A stretch of DNA of 64,000 nucleotides, from NCBI GenBank assembly GCA_965116355.1, contig OZ220679.1, forward strand, positions 1,736,001 to 1,800,000. The letters run 5' to 3'. The notes below the pieces were generated by a model. That model was not told where the DNA came from, did no database searches, and worked only from the letters and a program-made list of their open reading frames with translations. The position numbers and the translations under genes are program-made. Shown here in pieces: positions 8,917 to 17,615 of this stretch; within the stretch, counting starts at the first letter, position 1; every line of letters starts with the position of its first letter. This DNA comes from UBA1127 sp965116355 (GTDB taxonomy: Bacteria > Chloroflexota > Dehalococcoidia > Lucifugimonadales > UBA1127).

Positions 8917-9885
8917 CTACCCCTCGACCCAGCACGCCGCCGCGTGCCCCGGCGAGCGCACCGTCAGCGCCGGAGTCTCGGCCCGGCACTGGTCGATGGC
9001 ATACGCACAGCGTGGATGGAACGCGCACCCGGTCGGCAGCCGCGCCAGGTCCGGCGGCGTCCCCTCGATGGTCGAGAGCTTCGTGCCCCGGCCCTGCGTG
9101 AACCGCGGCACGGACTGCAGCAGCCCCTTCGTATACGGGTGCTGCGGGTTCTTGAAGAGGTCCACCGCCGCGCCGTTTTCGACGATCTTCCCCGCGTACA
9201 TGACGTTGACCCGGCTGGCGTAGCGCGCGATGACCCCCAAGTTGTGCGTGATGATCAGCACCGCCGTCCCCGTCTCCGCCGAGAGCCGCTGCAGCAGCTC
9301 TAGGATCTGCGCCTGGATCGTGACGTCGAGCGCCGTCGTCGGCTCGTCCGCGATGAGCAGCCGTGGGTTGCAGCTCAGCGCCATCGCGATCATCACCCTC
9401 TGCCGCATCCCGCCGCTGAACTGGTGCGGGTAGCTCTTCAGCCGCTCCTTCGCGTCGGGAATGCCGACCATGTGCAGCAGCTCGGCCGCCCGCGACGCCG
9501 CCTCGCGCCTGCCTGTTTGCAGGTGCACCTGCAGCGCCTCCGTGATCTGCCGCTCGATGGTCAGCACCGGGTTCAGCGATGACATCGGCTCCTGGAATAT
9601 CATGGCGATCTGGTTGCCCCGCACCTCGCGCATCTCCGAGTTGCTGAGCTGCAGCAGGTCGCGCCCCTCGAACTCGACGGTCCCGCCCGCTATGTGCCCC
9701 GGCGGGCTCTGCACCAGCCGCAGCAGGGAGAGGGCGCTGACGCTCTTGCCGCACCCGCTCTCCCCCACCAGCCCGACGGTTTCCCCCTCCTGGACGTCGT
9801 AGCTGATCCCGTCGACGGCCTTCACCGTCCCCTCCCGGGTGGTGAAGTACGTCCGCAGATCGTTGACGCTCAGCAGTGTGGACAC
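8917..9885 (-). CDS. oligopeptide/dipeptide-type ABC transporter ATP-binding protein
   Basis: Cytosolic ATPase of a peptide/nickel-type importer, 322 residues from a GTG with GGAAGG upstream; an in-frame ATG at 9951 would run into repeat sequence. Walker A is GESGCGKS, the Q-loop region is IFQEPMSSLNP, the signature is FSGGMRQR, and Walker B is LLIADEPTTALDV. The C-terminal cysteine-containing oligopeptide extension is present (TGCAFHPRCAYAIDQCRAETP), placing it in the OppD/DppD group, where such C-termini can hold an Fe-S cluster. No permease or binding protein adjoins it; its partner is the downstream enolase-superfamily gene, hinting that the substrate may be a sugar acid or similar rather than a peptide. 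Confidence 0.93.
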   Translation of the reverse strand: MSTLLSVNDLRTYFTTREGTVKAVDGISYDVQEGETVGLVGESGCGKSVSALSLLRLVQSPPGHIAGGTVEFEGRDLLQLSNSEMREVRGNQIAMIFQEPMSSLNPVLTIERQITEALQVHLQTGRREAASRAAELLHMVGIPDAKERLKSYPHQFSGGMRQRVMIAMALSCNPRLLIADEPTTALDVTIQAQILELLQRLSAETGTAVLIITHNLGVIARYASRVNVMYAGKIVENGAAVDLFKNPQHPYTKGLLQSVPRFTQGRGTKLSTIEGTPPDLARLPTGCAFHPRCAYAIDQCRAETPALTVRSPGHAAACWVEG

Positions 9886-10256
9886 GTGCCCTTCCCCCCA
9901 ACAGTCATTCCCGCCCCCCTGTCGTTCCTGCGGAGGCAGGAACCCCGACAAACGGAGACCCTCTTGCTCCCCTCTGTAGGGGGCAACCCTCGTGGTTGCC
10001 CTGTCCGCCCTGAACCCGCCCCCGTTTCACCGGCGGAAGCGGGAATCCAGAATCCCAGCGCCTGCCCCGTCCGCCCAGAATCCACCCCCGTTTCACCGGC
10101 GGAAGCCGGTGTCCAGGGACGGCGCCCCCGCCCGCCCTGAGGCTCTCGAAGCAGGTGCACAAGGGGACGTGACACGCCGCGCGCGTGGGAGTATCATACC
10201 GCAACCGCGCGGGGCGCCGCGGGGCGTTCCGCCCAGTGTGTGAGGAGTGTGGAGTT
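9886..10256. repeat. intergenic repeat cluster upstream of Rieske gene
   Basis: No gene. Contains a palindrome GTTCCTGCGGAGGCAGGAAC (9924-9943) and two tandem variants of TTTCACCGGCGGAAGC.GG..TCCAG near 10028-10056 and 10091-10118. A partial CCCTGAGGCTCTCGAAG motif lies near 10134-10150. These are copies of the two intergenic repeat families found elsewhere in the window. The last 40 bases hold the Rieske ribosome-binding site (GAGGAGTGTGGAG). Confidence 0.65.
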
Positions 10257-11546
10257 ATGCTGAGCGACGCTGACAACGAATACATGTGTCGAATTGGCCC
10301 GGGCACGCCCATGGGCGAGTACCTGCGCCGTTTCTGGATCCCTTTCCTGCTCCCGGAGGAGCTCCCTGAGCCCGACTGCCCGCCGGTCCGCACCAAGCTG
10401 CTGAACGAGGAGCTTGTCGCCTTCAAGGACACCAATGGCGACATCGGCGTCGTAGACAACTACTGCCCCCACCGCCGCGCCAGCCTCTTCTTTGGCCGCA
10501 ACGAGGAGTGCGGCATCCGCTGCGTCTACCACGGCTGGAAGTTCGACATCAACGGCGACTGCGTCGACATGCCCTCGGAGCCCGCCGAGTCCAACTTCAA
10601 GGACAAGGTCAAGATCAAGGCCTACCCCGCCCGCGAGTACGGCGGCCTGATCTGGTGCTACATGGGCCCCGCCGAGACCATGCCGGAGCTGCCTCTCATC
10701 GACTGGGCGCCGCTGCCTGACAGCCACCGCGTCATCTCCAAGCGCATCCAGGAGAGCAACTGGGTGCAGTCCGTCGAGGGCGGCATCGACTCCAGCCACA
10801 TCTCCTTCCTCCACAGCGGCGTCACGCCCTTCCTCCGCGACAACCCGGACAAGCGCCCGCCCGCTCGCGTCGGAAGCCAGCAGGTGAACTTCACCACCAC
10901 CGACACGTCGCCGCGCTTCGTCGTGGACGAGACTGACTACGGCCTGCTCATCTCCGCCCGTCGTGACGCCGACCAGAACCGCTACTACTTCCGCATCACC
11001 CAGATGCTGCTCCCCTTCTACACGATGATTCCAGGCTCCATTGAGCCCGGCCGGCAGATCGGCGGTCACGCTTGGGTTCCTGTCGACGACTACAGCTGCT
11101 GGAACTTCAGCATCTCCTGGAACCCCTACCGCCCCTTCACGGAGGAGGAGATCAAGGAGCACTGGAGCGGCACCGGTATCCACGCGCTGACCGACCACAA
11201 CTACGTCCCGCTCAGCAACAGCAAGAACGACTACATGATCGACCGCCAGGAGCAGCGCTACCGCACCTTCACCGGCATCCGCGGCATCGGCGAGCAGGAC
11301 ATGGGGACGCAGGAGTCCATGGGCGCCATGACCTGGCGCGCCGGCGAGCACCTCGGCTCCAGCGACAGCGCCATCATCGCCTACCGCCGTCGCCTGCTGA
11401 AGGAGTGCCGCAACCTGCAGGAGGGCATCGAGTCCTTCGCCGCCACGCACCCGGAGTGCTACAAGGTGCGCTCCGCCTCCGTGCTCATCAGTCGCGACGA
11501 GGACTACCGCGTGGCAGCCGCCGACCGCCTGGCCGCCCGCATCTAG
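10257..11546 (+). CDS. Rieske non-heme iron oxygenase, phthalate 4,5-dioxygenase-like alpha subunit
   Basis: 429 residues from the ATG after GGAG. The N-terminus carries the family motif GPGTPMGEYLRRFW. Rieske [2Fe-2S] ligands are C70, H72, C89 and H92 (CPH...CVYH), and the mononuclear iron motif is D178-SS-H181-ISFL-H186. These enzymes activate O2 to hydroxylate aromatic or other ring substrates, using electrons from a separate reductase. No reductase or ferredoxin is nearby. It precedes a zinc alcohol dehydrogenase, which could act on a diol or alcohol product, but repeats separate them so a shared operon is uncertain. Substrate unknown. Confidence 0.92.
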   Translation: MLSDADNEYMCRIGPGTPMGEYLRRFWIPFLLPEELPEPDCPPVRTKLLNEELVAFKDTNGDIGVVDNYCPHRRASLFFGRNEECGIRCVYHGWKFDINGDCVDMPSEPAESNFKDKVKIKAYPAREYGGLIWCYMGPAETMPELPLIDWAPLPDSHRVISKRIQESNWVQSVEGGIDSSHISFLHSGVTPFLRDNPDKRPPARVGSQQVNFTTTDTSPRFVVDETDYGLLISARRDADQNRYYFRITQMLLPFYTMIPGSIEPGRQIGGHAWVPVDDYSCWNFSISWNPYRPFTEEEIKEHWSGTGIHALTDHNYVPLSNSKNDYMIDRQEQRYRTFTGIRGIGEQDMGTQESMGAMTWRAGEHLGSSDSAIIAYRRRLLKECRNLQEGIESFAATHPECYKVRSASVLISRDEDYRVAAADRLAARI

Positions 11547-11562
11547 GAACATTGATACCAAC

Positions 11563-11775
11563 CCGTTCGCCCTGAGCCTGTCGAAGGGCCTGCGGGATAG
11601 TCCCTTCCCCCACGATGGGGGAAGGTTGGGATGGGGGTGACCCGTTCGCCCTTAAGCAAAGGAAGGGTTCCCCCCAACCGTGATTCCCGCGAATGCGGGA
11701 ATCCAGAGGGGCAGTGGAAAGCCCCGTTCGCCCTGACCCCGTCCTGAGGTTCTCGAAGGAGCCTTTCGAAGGGCG
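11563..11775. repeat. intergenic repeat cluster between Rieske and ADH genes
   Basis: Contains CCGTTCGCCCTGAGCCTGTCGAAGGGCC (in pieces from 11563 to 11590) and a hairpin CCTTCCCCC-acgat-GGGGGAAGG near 11603-11625. A palindromic TGATTCCCGCGAATGCGGGA followed by ATCCAG lies at 11681-11706. A long form of the first family, with CCGTCCTGAGG and TCTCGAAGGAGCC, lies at 11724-11775. All are non-coding and recur in other gaps of the window. Confidence 0.75.
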
Positions 11776-11813
11776 ACTGGCGCACACGCCAAATCGGAAT
11801 ACGGAGGAACGTC

Positions 11814-12923
11814 ATGGCAGAGAAATCAGCGGCATCCGTCATAGTTGCGCCAAGGCAGTTTGAAATCCGCGAGTTCGACCTGCCGGACATCCCTCCGGAC
11901 GGCGGGCTCCTGCGCGTCGAGCGTTGCGGCATCTGCGGCAGCGACGTCCATGGCTACGATCGCATGGGCGAGGGCGTCCGCATCATGGGCCACGAGAACC
12001 TCGGATGGGTCGCCAAGATTGGCAGCGAGGCCTCCAAGCGCTGGGGCGTGAAGGAAGGCGACCGCGTAGCCCTCGAGGAGTACGTCCCTTGCGGCTCCTG
12101 CGAGCTGTGCCGCACTGGCTACCCGCGCTTCTGCCCTCAGACCAGCTCCTTCGGTCACACCGGCGAGAACCCGCGCCTCTGGTACGGTTCCACCCCCATC
12201 GACGTCGAGCCCGCCCTCTGGGGCGGCTACAGCCAGTACATGTACATGCACCCGGGCGCCATGGTGCACAAGGTCCCGGATCACGTCGACGCCTCCGAAG
12301 CGGCCTTCTTCCTGCCCTTCAGCAACGGCTACGAGTGGGCCGTCGAGTACGGTGGCGCCTCCATCGGCAAGACCGTCGTCGTGCAGGGTCCGGGGCAGCA
12401 GGGCCTCGCCGCCGTCATCGCGGCGCGGGAAGCCGGCGCGTCCATGATCATCGTCAGCGGCCTCGGCCGTGACGAGCACCGCCTCGAGATCGCCCGCCGC
12501 ATGGGCGCCGACTACACCGTCGACGTCGAGGCGGAAGACCTCGTCGAGAGCGTAATGCGCTACACCGGCGGCCACGGCGCTGACGTCGTCGTCAACGTCA
12601 CCGGCGGCGGCCGCGAGACCGTGAAGGAAGGCATAGACATGGCCGCCTTCAACGCCGTCGTGTGCCTGCCCGCCGCCGGCAACGAGACTATCTCCGTCGG
12701 CGGCACCGGCCGCAAGAACCTGACGATGAAGTGGTGCCACGGCCACTCCTACCGCTCTGTGGAGCGCGCCATCAACACCATCGCCTCCGGCCGCTACCCC
12801 ATCAGCGAGATCTCCACGCACCACTTCGGCCTGAAGGACCTCAAGTACGCCATCGACTCCGTCGGCGGCATCGGCGCCCCAGGCGCCATCCACGTCAGCA
12901 TAGACCCCTGGATGGACCTCTAG
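11814..12923 (+). CDS. zinc-dependent alcohol dehydrogenase (MDR family)
   Basis: 369-residue medium-chain dehydrogenase starting after GGAGGAACGTC. The catalytic zinc site is CGICGSDVHGYD with GHENLGWV; the structural zinc lobe is the four-cysteine CGSCELCRTGYPRFC. A Rossmann segment (VVVQGPGQQGLAAVIAAREAG) binds the nicotinamide cofactor. It oxidises or reduces an alcohol/aldehyde pair in the cytosol; the substrate is undefined. It follows a Rieske oxygenase and ends at a strong bidirectional terminator. Length and motifs are complete. Confidence 0.92.
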   Translation: MAEKSAASVIVAPRQFEIREFDLPDIPPDGGLLRVERCGICGSDVHGYDRMGEGVRIMGHENLGWVAKIGSEASKRWGVKEGDRVALEEYVPCGSCELCRTGYPRFCPQTSSFGHTGENPRLWYGSTPIDVEPALWGGYSQYMYMHPGAMVHKVPDHVDASEAAFFLPFSNGYEWAVEYGGASIGKTVVVQGPGQQGLAAVIAAREAGASMIIVSGLGRDEHRLEIARRMGADYTVDVEAEDLVESVMRYTGGHGADVVVNVTGGGRETVKEGIDMAAFNAVVCLPAAGNETISVGGTGRKNLTMKWCHGHSYRSVERAINTIASGRYPISEISTHHFGLKDLKYAIDSVGGIGAPGAIHVSIDPWMDL

Positions 12924-12940
12924 CCAAACTCCCGGACGCC

Positions 12941-12976
12941 AAAGGGCCCCGCTCCCAATCAGGAGCGGGGCCCTTT
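12941..12976. terminator. strong bidirectional Rho-independent terminator
   Basis: A perfect 15-bp stem (AAAGGGCCCCGCTCC at 12941-12955 with GGAGCGGGGCCCTTT at 12962-12976) closes a 6-base loop. It lies between the convergent ADH gene and secF, with T/A-rich flanks, so it can end transcription from both sides. Confidence 0.93.
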
Positions 12977-12990
12977 ATATTCACCGCACC

Positions 12991-13018
12991 GTCATTCCGG
13001 CGAAAGCCGGAATCCAGA
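12991..13018. repeat. palindromic interspersed repeat (GTCATTCC..GGAATCCAG type)
   Basis: GTCATTCCGGCGAAAGCCGG followed by AATCCAG forms a short hairpin just after the terminator. It is one of several copies in the window's gaps and resembles the widespread small palindromic repeats of many bacterial genomes. Confidence 0.75.
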
Positions 13019-13024
13019 AACCCC

Positions 13025-13966
13025 TTACCCCCTCGTCCCCGCCTCCGCCGGCGCGCTGCGGCGGAAGGGGAAGAAGCCCCGTTGCTCCCACACCAGCAGC
13101 AGCTGGCTCGCAATGCCGATGGAGCTGTACGTCCCCACTATGACGCCGATAAGCAGCGTGTACAGCAGGCTCTCGATGGTGCCGCCGCCCATGAGCATCA
13201 GTGCGAGGATCACCGTCAGCGTCGTGATGCTGGTCGTCAGCGAGCGCCCCAGCGTCTCCATGATGCTCACGTTGATGGTCGTCGCGAAGTCCCGCGAGAT
13301 CCGCCGCGCCGTGTTCTCCCGTATCCGGTCGAACACCACGATGGTGTCGTGCACGCTGTAGCCCACCACCGTCAGGATGCCGGTGATGAACATGGCGTTC
13401 ACCTCCAGGTCGATCACCTTGCCCAGGATGGAGAACAGCCCCAGCGTGACCAGCACGTCGTGGATGCCCGCGATGATCGCCGCCGCGCCCAGCCGCAACG
13501 AGTTGGGCATCAGCCGGAACGCAAACGAGATGTACAGCATGATGAAGATCGACGCCACGCCCACGGCGATGCCCGCGTTGCGGATCGTCTCCTTCGCCAC
13601 CGCCTCGGACACCGCCGACAGCTCCGAGCTCTCGATGGCGCCGAACTCCTGCTCGAGCCGCTGCTCGATGGTCTCCCGCTCGGAGACGTCGCCTTCGTTC
13701 CTCGGGCTTTCGAGCGTGCGAGTGCGGATGAGCACCCCCGTGTCGCCCACGCCCTGCACGATGGCCTCGCCGTGTCCCAGGTCCGCCATCGCCCCTCGAA
13801 GCTGGTCCTCGTCCACCGTCTCAGCGAACGTCACGGAGAGCGCGGAGCCGCCCTCGAACTCGATGCCCACCTTGAACCGGGGCTGGATGGCCATGCTCGC
13901 AATGCCCACCAGTATCACGATGGCGGACAGCATGAAGAAGTATTTGCGCTTGCCTACAAAGTCCAT
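13025..13966 (-). CDS. secF: protein translocase subunit SecF
   Basis: 313 residues with an N-terminal membrane helix, the SecF first-loop signature VGIEFEGGSALSV, a periplasmic region, then five membrane helices including GYSVHDTIVVFDRIREN, the strongly conserved SecF helix-4 segment. SecF works with SecD in the SecYEG holotranslocon, using the proton motive force to finish protein export. It is the last gene of a leftward operon, 3 bases after secD. Confidence 0.96.
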   Translation of the reverse strand: MDFVGKRKYFFMLSAIVILVGIASMAIQPRFKVGIEFEGGSALSVTFAETVDEDQLRGAMADLGHGEAIVQGVGDTGVLIRTRTLESPRNEGDVSERETIEQRLEQEFGAIESSELSAVSEAVAKETIRNAGIAVGVASIFIMLYISFAFRLMPNSLRLGAAAIIAGIHDVLVTLGLFSILGKVIDLEVNAMFITGILTVVGYSVHDTIVVFDRIRENTARRISRDFATTINVSIMETLGRSLTTSITTLTVILALMLMGGGTIESLLYTLLIGVIVGTYSSIGIASQLLLVWEQRGFFPFRRSAPAEAGTRG

Positions 13967-13969
13967 GAC

Positions 13970-15337
13970 CTACCCCCTCCCTCCTTGGGCCTGGGATCGT
14001 CGGCCAGGACCCGGGACGGTCGTCCGCCCCGGCACCGGCGTGAAGAGCCCGGTGAAGCGGGAGAGCGGCGTCTCCGCCAGAATGCGCAGCAGTGTTTGGC
14101 TGATGATGACCGCCGTGAACATGCTTGTCGCCACGCCGATGAACAGCGTGATCGCGAACCCCGTGACCGCCGACGCGCCGAACCGTGAGCCGAACCAGAA
14201 GAGGATGGCGCAGGTGATCATGGTCGCCACGTTGCTGTTCAGGATGGCTGGCCACGCCCGGCTGAAGCCGCTGTTGATGGCGCCGAGCAGCGCTCGGCCC
14301 GTCCGCAGCTCCTCTTTGGTCCGTTCCGATATGAGGATGTTGGCGTCCACCGCCACACCGATTGACAGGATGAAGCCCGCGATACCCGCCAGCGTCAGCG
14401 TCACGGGCACCAGCTTGACGATGAACATGACCAGCACGATGTAGCAGATCAGCGCCAGGCTCGCCATGATTCCCGGCAACCGGTAGTAGAGCAACATGAA
14501 CAGCACCACCAGCCCGAAGCCAATGATGCCCGCCACCAGGCTCCGGTTCAGCGATTCTTCGCCGAGCGTCGCGTCGACGTTCTGCTCGGACACCACCTCG
14601 ATGGGCGTGTCGAGCCGGCCTTCCTCCAGCTGGATCGAGATCGTCCGCACCCGCTCGAAGGTGAAGTCCGGCCCCTCGATGAACGCCGACCCGCCCAGAA
14701 TCGCCTGCCGGGCCACCGGCGCGACGATCTCCTCGTCGTCGAGGAAGATGGCCGTGCGGTCGTTCGTGCCCGCAATCCGCGCCGTCGACTCGCCAAACAG
14801 GCGGGCTCCCTCGGAGTTGAACTCCAGGTTGACGATGGGGTTCCCCGTCGTGGGGTGTGTGCCCGCGTATGCCCGCGAGAGCAGCTCACCCGTGAGCCCG
14901 ATGTCCTGGTCCGAGTAGTTGGTGCAGGCGTCGTCTGCGCAGATGCGTTCCTTGAACTCCAGCTTTCCTGTCGACCCAATGAGCCGCTTGGCCTCCTCCA
15001 CGTCCTCCACGCCGGGGAGCTGGATGAGGACGCGGTTTTCGCCCAGGAGCTGGATGACCGGCTCCGTCACGCCGAAGGCGTTCGTCCGCCGTTCGATCTT
15101 GTCCTGCACGCCCTCCATCTGCGACGGCGTAACGCCCTCCTCCGTCGCCTCGTAGATGAGCTGGACGCCGCCCTGCAGGTCCAGCCCCAGCGTCAGGCCC
15201 AGCGGGCCGTCGTCGTCGCCGCGGGAGAAGTTGAAGTTGAAGACGTTGATGTCGTACGTCTGCACCGTGAGTCCCCAGACCGCCACCGCGACGAGGATGA
15301 CGATGAGGACCAGCCGTCTGACGTCCCTATTGACCAT
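13970..15337 (-). CDS. secD: protein translocase subunit SecD
   Basis: 455 residues: N-terminal helix, LGLDLQGGVQLIYE (SecD loop signature), a P1-like periplasmic domain shorter than in E. coli, and five C-terminal helices including SIGVAVDANILISERTKEEL, the conserved SecD helix-4 motif. Its first 11 bases overlap the end of the upstream nucleotidyltransferase gene, indicating translational coupling. Partner of SecF immediately downstream. Confidence 0.96.
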   Translation of the reverse strand: MVNRDVRRLVLIVILVAVAVWGLTVQTYDINVFNFNFSRGDDDGPLGLTLGLDLQGGVQLIYEATEEGVTPSQMEGVQDKIERRTNAFGVTEPVIQLLGENRVLIQLPGVEDVEEAKRLIGSTGKLEFKERICADDACTNYSDQDIGLTGELLSRAYAGTHPTTGNPIVNLEFNSEGARLFGESTARIAGTNDRTAIFLDDEEIVAPVARQAILGGSAFIEGPDFTFERVRTISIQLEEGRLDTPIEVVSEQNVDATLGEESLNRSLVAGIIGFGLVVLFMLLYYRLPGIMASLALICYIVLVMFIVKLVPVTLTLAGIAGFILSIGVAVDANILISERTKEELRTGRALLGAINSGFSRAWPAILNSNVATMITCAILFWFGSRFGASAVTGFAITLFIGVATSMFTAVIISQTLLRILAETPLSRFTGLFTPVPGRTTVPGPGRRSQAQGGRG

Positions 15338-16805
15338 GCCGCGCCTCCACAGTGGCAGGCGCTCTTCCCAACACGTGGCTCACCAGGGTCACCGCCTCTT
15401 CTCGAGTTTTCACCTCGCCCGCCGCGCCGGACTCCTGCACCATCTCAAGGAGAGGGCGCAGTGCCGGACCGGAGGGCAGATTGAACAGTGTCATCAGGTC
15501 GTGGCCCGTCAGCAGCCGCTCCCGCCGCTCCGGCGCCTTCTGCGCTCGGCCCTCGTCGAGAGTGTACCGGACGCGGTCGCAGTGCGCGGCCCAGTTGTCC
15601 AGCTCCAGCTCCGGCCCCCGGGCCGCCAGGTAGTCGGCCATGCTCAGGTACAGCGTGTCGACGGCCACGTCCTGCAGGTCGCGGTAGTAGCGGTACACAG
15701 CCCGCGCCGTCGGCAGCTCCCCCTTCTGCGCCAGCTGGCTCGGGCGGAGGTGCTGTTCGACCATCACCGCGACGGCCTCCTGCGCCTTGCCGCTGGCCCG
15801 CAGCCGACGCAGCACGCTGCGCGCCGTGTCCGCGCCCTTGACCGGGTGGCCGAGAAAGCGGACGCGCCCGTTCGGCTGCACCGACTTGGTCTCCGGCTTG
15901 GCGACGTCGTGCAGCAGGCAGGCGAGCTTCAGGTACGTCGCCCGCGTGTGCCCGTCGGCGTAGTCCTCCGCGAAGTAGTCGTCGGCCCAGTCCGGCCACG
16001 GCACTTGCTGCCCGGCCGGGTCCGTCGCGCGGTAGTTCGCGTCCAGCACCCGCTCCGCGTATTCGACGCAGTGCAGCGTGTGGTCGAAGACGTCCCAGTG
16101 GTGCTCCACCGGCTGCGTCACCCCGCGTGAGGGCGACAGCTCCGGCAGCGCCACGTCCAGCAGCCCCAGCGTGTCCAGCAGCCCCAAAGAGTGCCCCACC
16201 CGCGGCAGCGACAGGATGGTCAGCAGTTCCTCCCGCACCCGCTCGGCGGACACGGTCGCGAGCAGCAGGGCGCCGTCACAGACGGCCCTCGCGGTCTCCG
16301 CGTCGAGCGCAAAGCCGGTCTGCGCGGCGATGCGCACCGCGCGCAGCAGCCGCAGTGGGTCGTCGGCAAGTACGCCCGCTGACGTCACCCTGACGATGCC
16401 CGCGCGCAGGTCCGCCACGCCGCCCGCCGGGTCGACGAGCGGCCATGCGTCGACGGCCCCCTCGGTGCCCGATAGCGGTGTCGCGATGGCGTTGATGGTG
16501 AAGTCTCGGAGCCGCAGGTCCTCCTCGATGCCGCCCTGCAGCGTCGCGACGTCCACGCGCCAGGTCGCTCCCTCGGCGCGAATGCCGTCGACGCGGTGCG
16601 TACCGCGCTCCGCGTCCAGTTCGACCCGCGTCCCGCCCAGCGACCGCGCGATGCCCTCGGCAAGCACGCCGGCCCCTTCCTGCACGGCAAGGTCGATGTC
16701 GCGGGTCGTGCGGCCCATCAGCGCGTCACGGACGTAGCCGCCCACAAGGTACGGGTCTACGCCGAGGGCTGCGCATTGCGCGCGAAGTCGCGGAAGCAGG
16801 TCCAA
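15327..16805 (-). CDS. CCA tRNA nucleotidyltransferase/poly(A) polymerase family protein with HD domain
   Basis: A TTG at 16805 preceded by AAGAAAGGA gives 492 residues. The class II nucleotidyltransferase head is clear: YLVGGYVRDALMG and RDIDLAVQ carry the GG, RRD-type and DxD metal residues. A tRNA-binding neck (DDPLRLLRAVRIAAQTGF) follows, and an HD phosphohydrolase motif (LACLLHDVAKPET) lies near residue 310. Such proteins add or repair the 3' CCA of tRNA; HD-containing members may also remove terminal phosphates. Both tRNAs in this window encode CCA, so the enzyme would mainly repair. It lies between def and secD in one leftward operon. CCA-adding versus A-adding specificity cannot be settled by eye. 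Confidence 0.88.
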   Translation of the reverse strand: MDLLPRLRAQCAALGVDPYLVGGYVRDALMGRTTRDIDLAVQEGAGVLAEGIARSLGGTRVELDAERGTHRVDGIRAEGATWRVDVATLQGGIEEDLRLRDFTINAIATPLSGTEGAVDAWPLVDPAGGVADLRAGIVRVTSAGVLADDPLRLLRAVRIAAQTGFALDAETARAVCDGALLLATVSAERVREELLTILSLPRVGHSLGLLDTLGLLDVALPELSPSRGVTQPVEHHWDVFDHTLHCVEYAERVLDANYRATDPAGQQVPWPDWADDYFAEDYADGHTRATYLKLACLLHDVAKPETKSVQPNGRVRFLGHPVKGADTARSVLRRLRASGKAQEAVAVMVEQHLRPSQLAQKGELPTARAVYRYYRDLQDVAVDTLYLSMADYLAARGPELELDNWAAHCDRVRYTLDEGRAQKAPERRERLLTGHDLMTLFNLPSGPALRPLLEMVQESGAAGEVKTREEAVTLVSHVLGRAPATVEARHGQ

Positions 16806-16833
16806 TGGATTCCTTTCTTGAAGGTGCTTCGGT

Positions 16834-17406
16834 CTATTTCTCTGCCGGCGGGCCGTCGTCGTCCCCGGACGTCTCGTCAGCCTCGTCAGTGTTCTCCCGG
16901 GCGTACTTGGGCGGAGGCCCGTCCGAGAGCTTCCACACCGCGTCCTTTTCAACCAGGTGCTCCAGGTACAGGTGGCCGTTCAGGTGGCCGATCTCGTGCT
17001 CGAGCGCCTGCGCCAGCAGGTCATCCTTCGCCGTCAGGCGGTGCTTTCGCCCCTGCAGGTCCTGGTACCGCACCTTCACCCGCTGCGAGCGGCTGACCAG
17101 CCCCTGGTAGCCCGCAACGCTCAGGCAGCCCTCGTAGAGCTGCCGCTCCCCATCCTGCGACACCAGCTCCGGGTTGACGAAGACCCGGACGTCCTCCTCC
17201 TCGGGGATCTCGATGACGCAGAGCATGAGCGGGACGCCTATCTGGTTGGCCGCGAGGCCCACGCCGTTGGCCCGGCGCATCGCCTCGATCATCTCCTCCA
17301 CCAGTGGCGGCAGCGACGCGTCAAAGCTCGTCACCTTCAGGGTCTTTCGCGTCAGCACCGGCTCCGGGAACTGGCAGATGGGTCTGATGTCCAAGCGCGC
17401 CCTCAC
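16834..17406 (-). CDS. def: peptide deformylase
   Basis: 190 residues from a GTG at 17406. All three deformylase motifs are present: GVGLAANQIG (48-57), EGCLS with metal ligand C94, and HEIGH with ligands H137 and H141 and catalytic E138. The enzyme removes the N-formyl group from nascent proteins at the ribosome. The C-terminal 30 residues are acidic and likely disordered (ENTDEADETSGDDDGP). It is the first gene of the def-CCA-secD-secF operon. Confidence 0.95.
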   Translation of the reverse strand: MRARLDIRPICQFPEPVLTRKTLKVTSFDASLPPLVEEMIEAMRRANGVGLAANQIGVPLMLCVIEIPEEEDVRVFVNPELVSQDGERQLYEGCLSVAGYQGLVSRSQRVKVRYQDLQGRKHRLTAKDDLLAQALEHEIGHLNGHLYLEHLVEKDAVWKLSDGPPPKYARENTDEADETSGDDDGPPAEK

Positions 17407-17615
17407 AAAGCATGTGCCCTTTGCAACTCATCCATTATATGGACGCCCATAGCGACAGTAAAGGGAGCGCAGCTAGAGGGTGACCCTTCTCGAGCCCTTG
17501 ACCGCCCTGCCGTCTTTGCCTTGACTTTGCCTTGGGCTGCTGCAAAACTGAGCGGGCTTTCGCACGAAGGTTCCAGTTACTTTCACCAAGATTGTTTCGC
17601 GAGGTGCCCGCGCGC

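Noticed and set aside
9886..9951. N-terminal extension of the ABC ATPase from an ATG at 9951
   Set aside because: The extra 22 residues are encoded by interspersed repeat sequence; the GTG at 9885 has GGAAGG upstream and starts right at the conserved domain.
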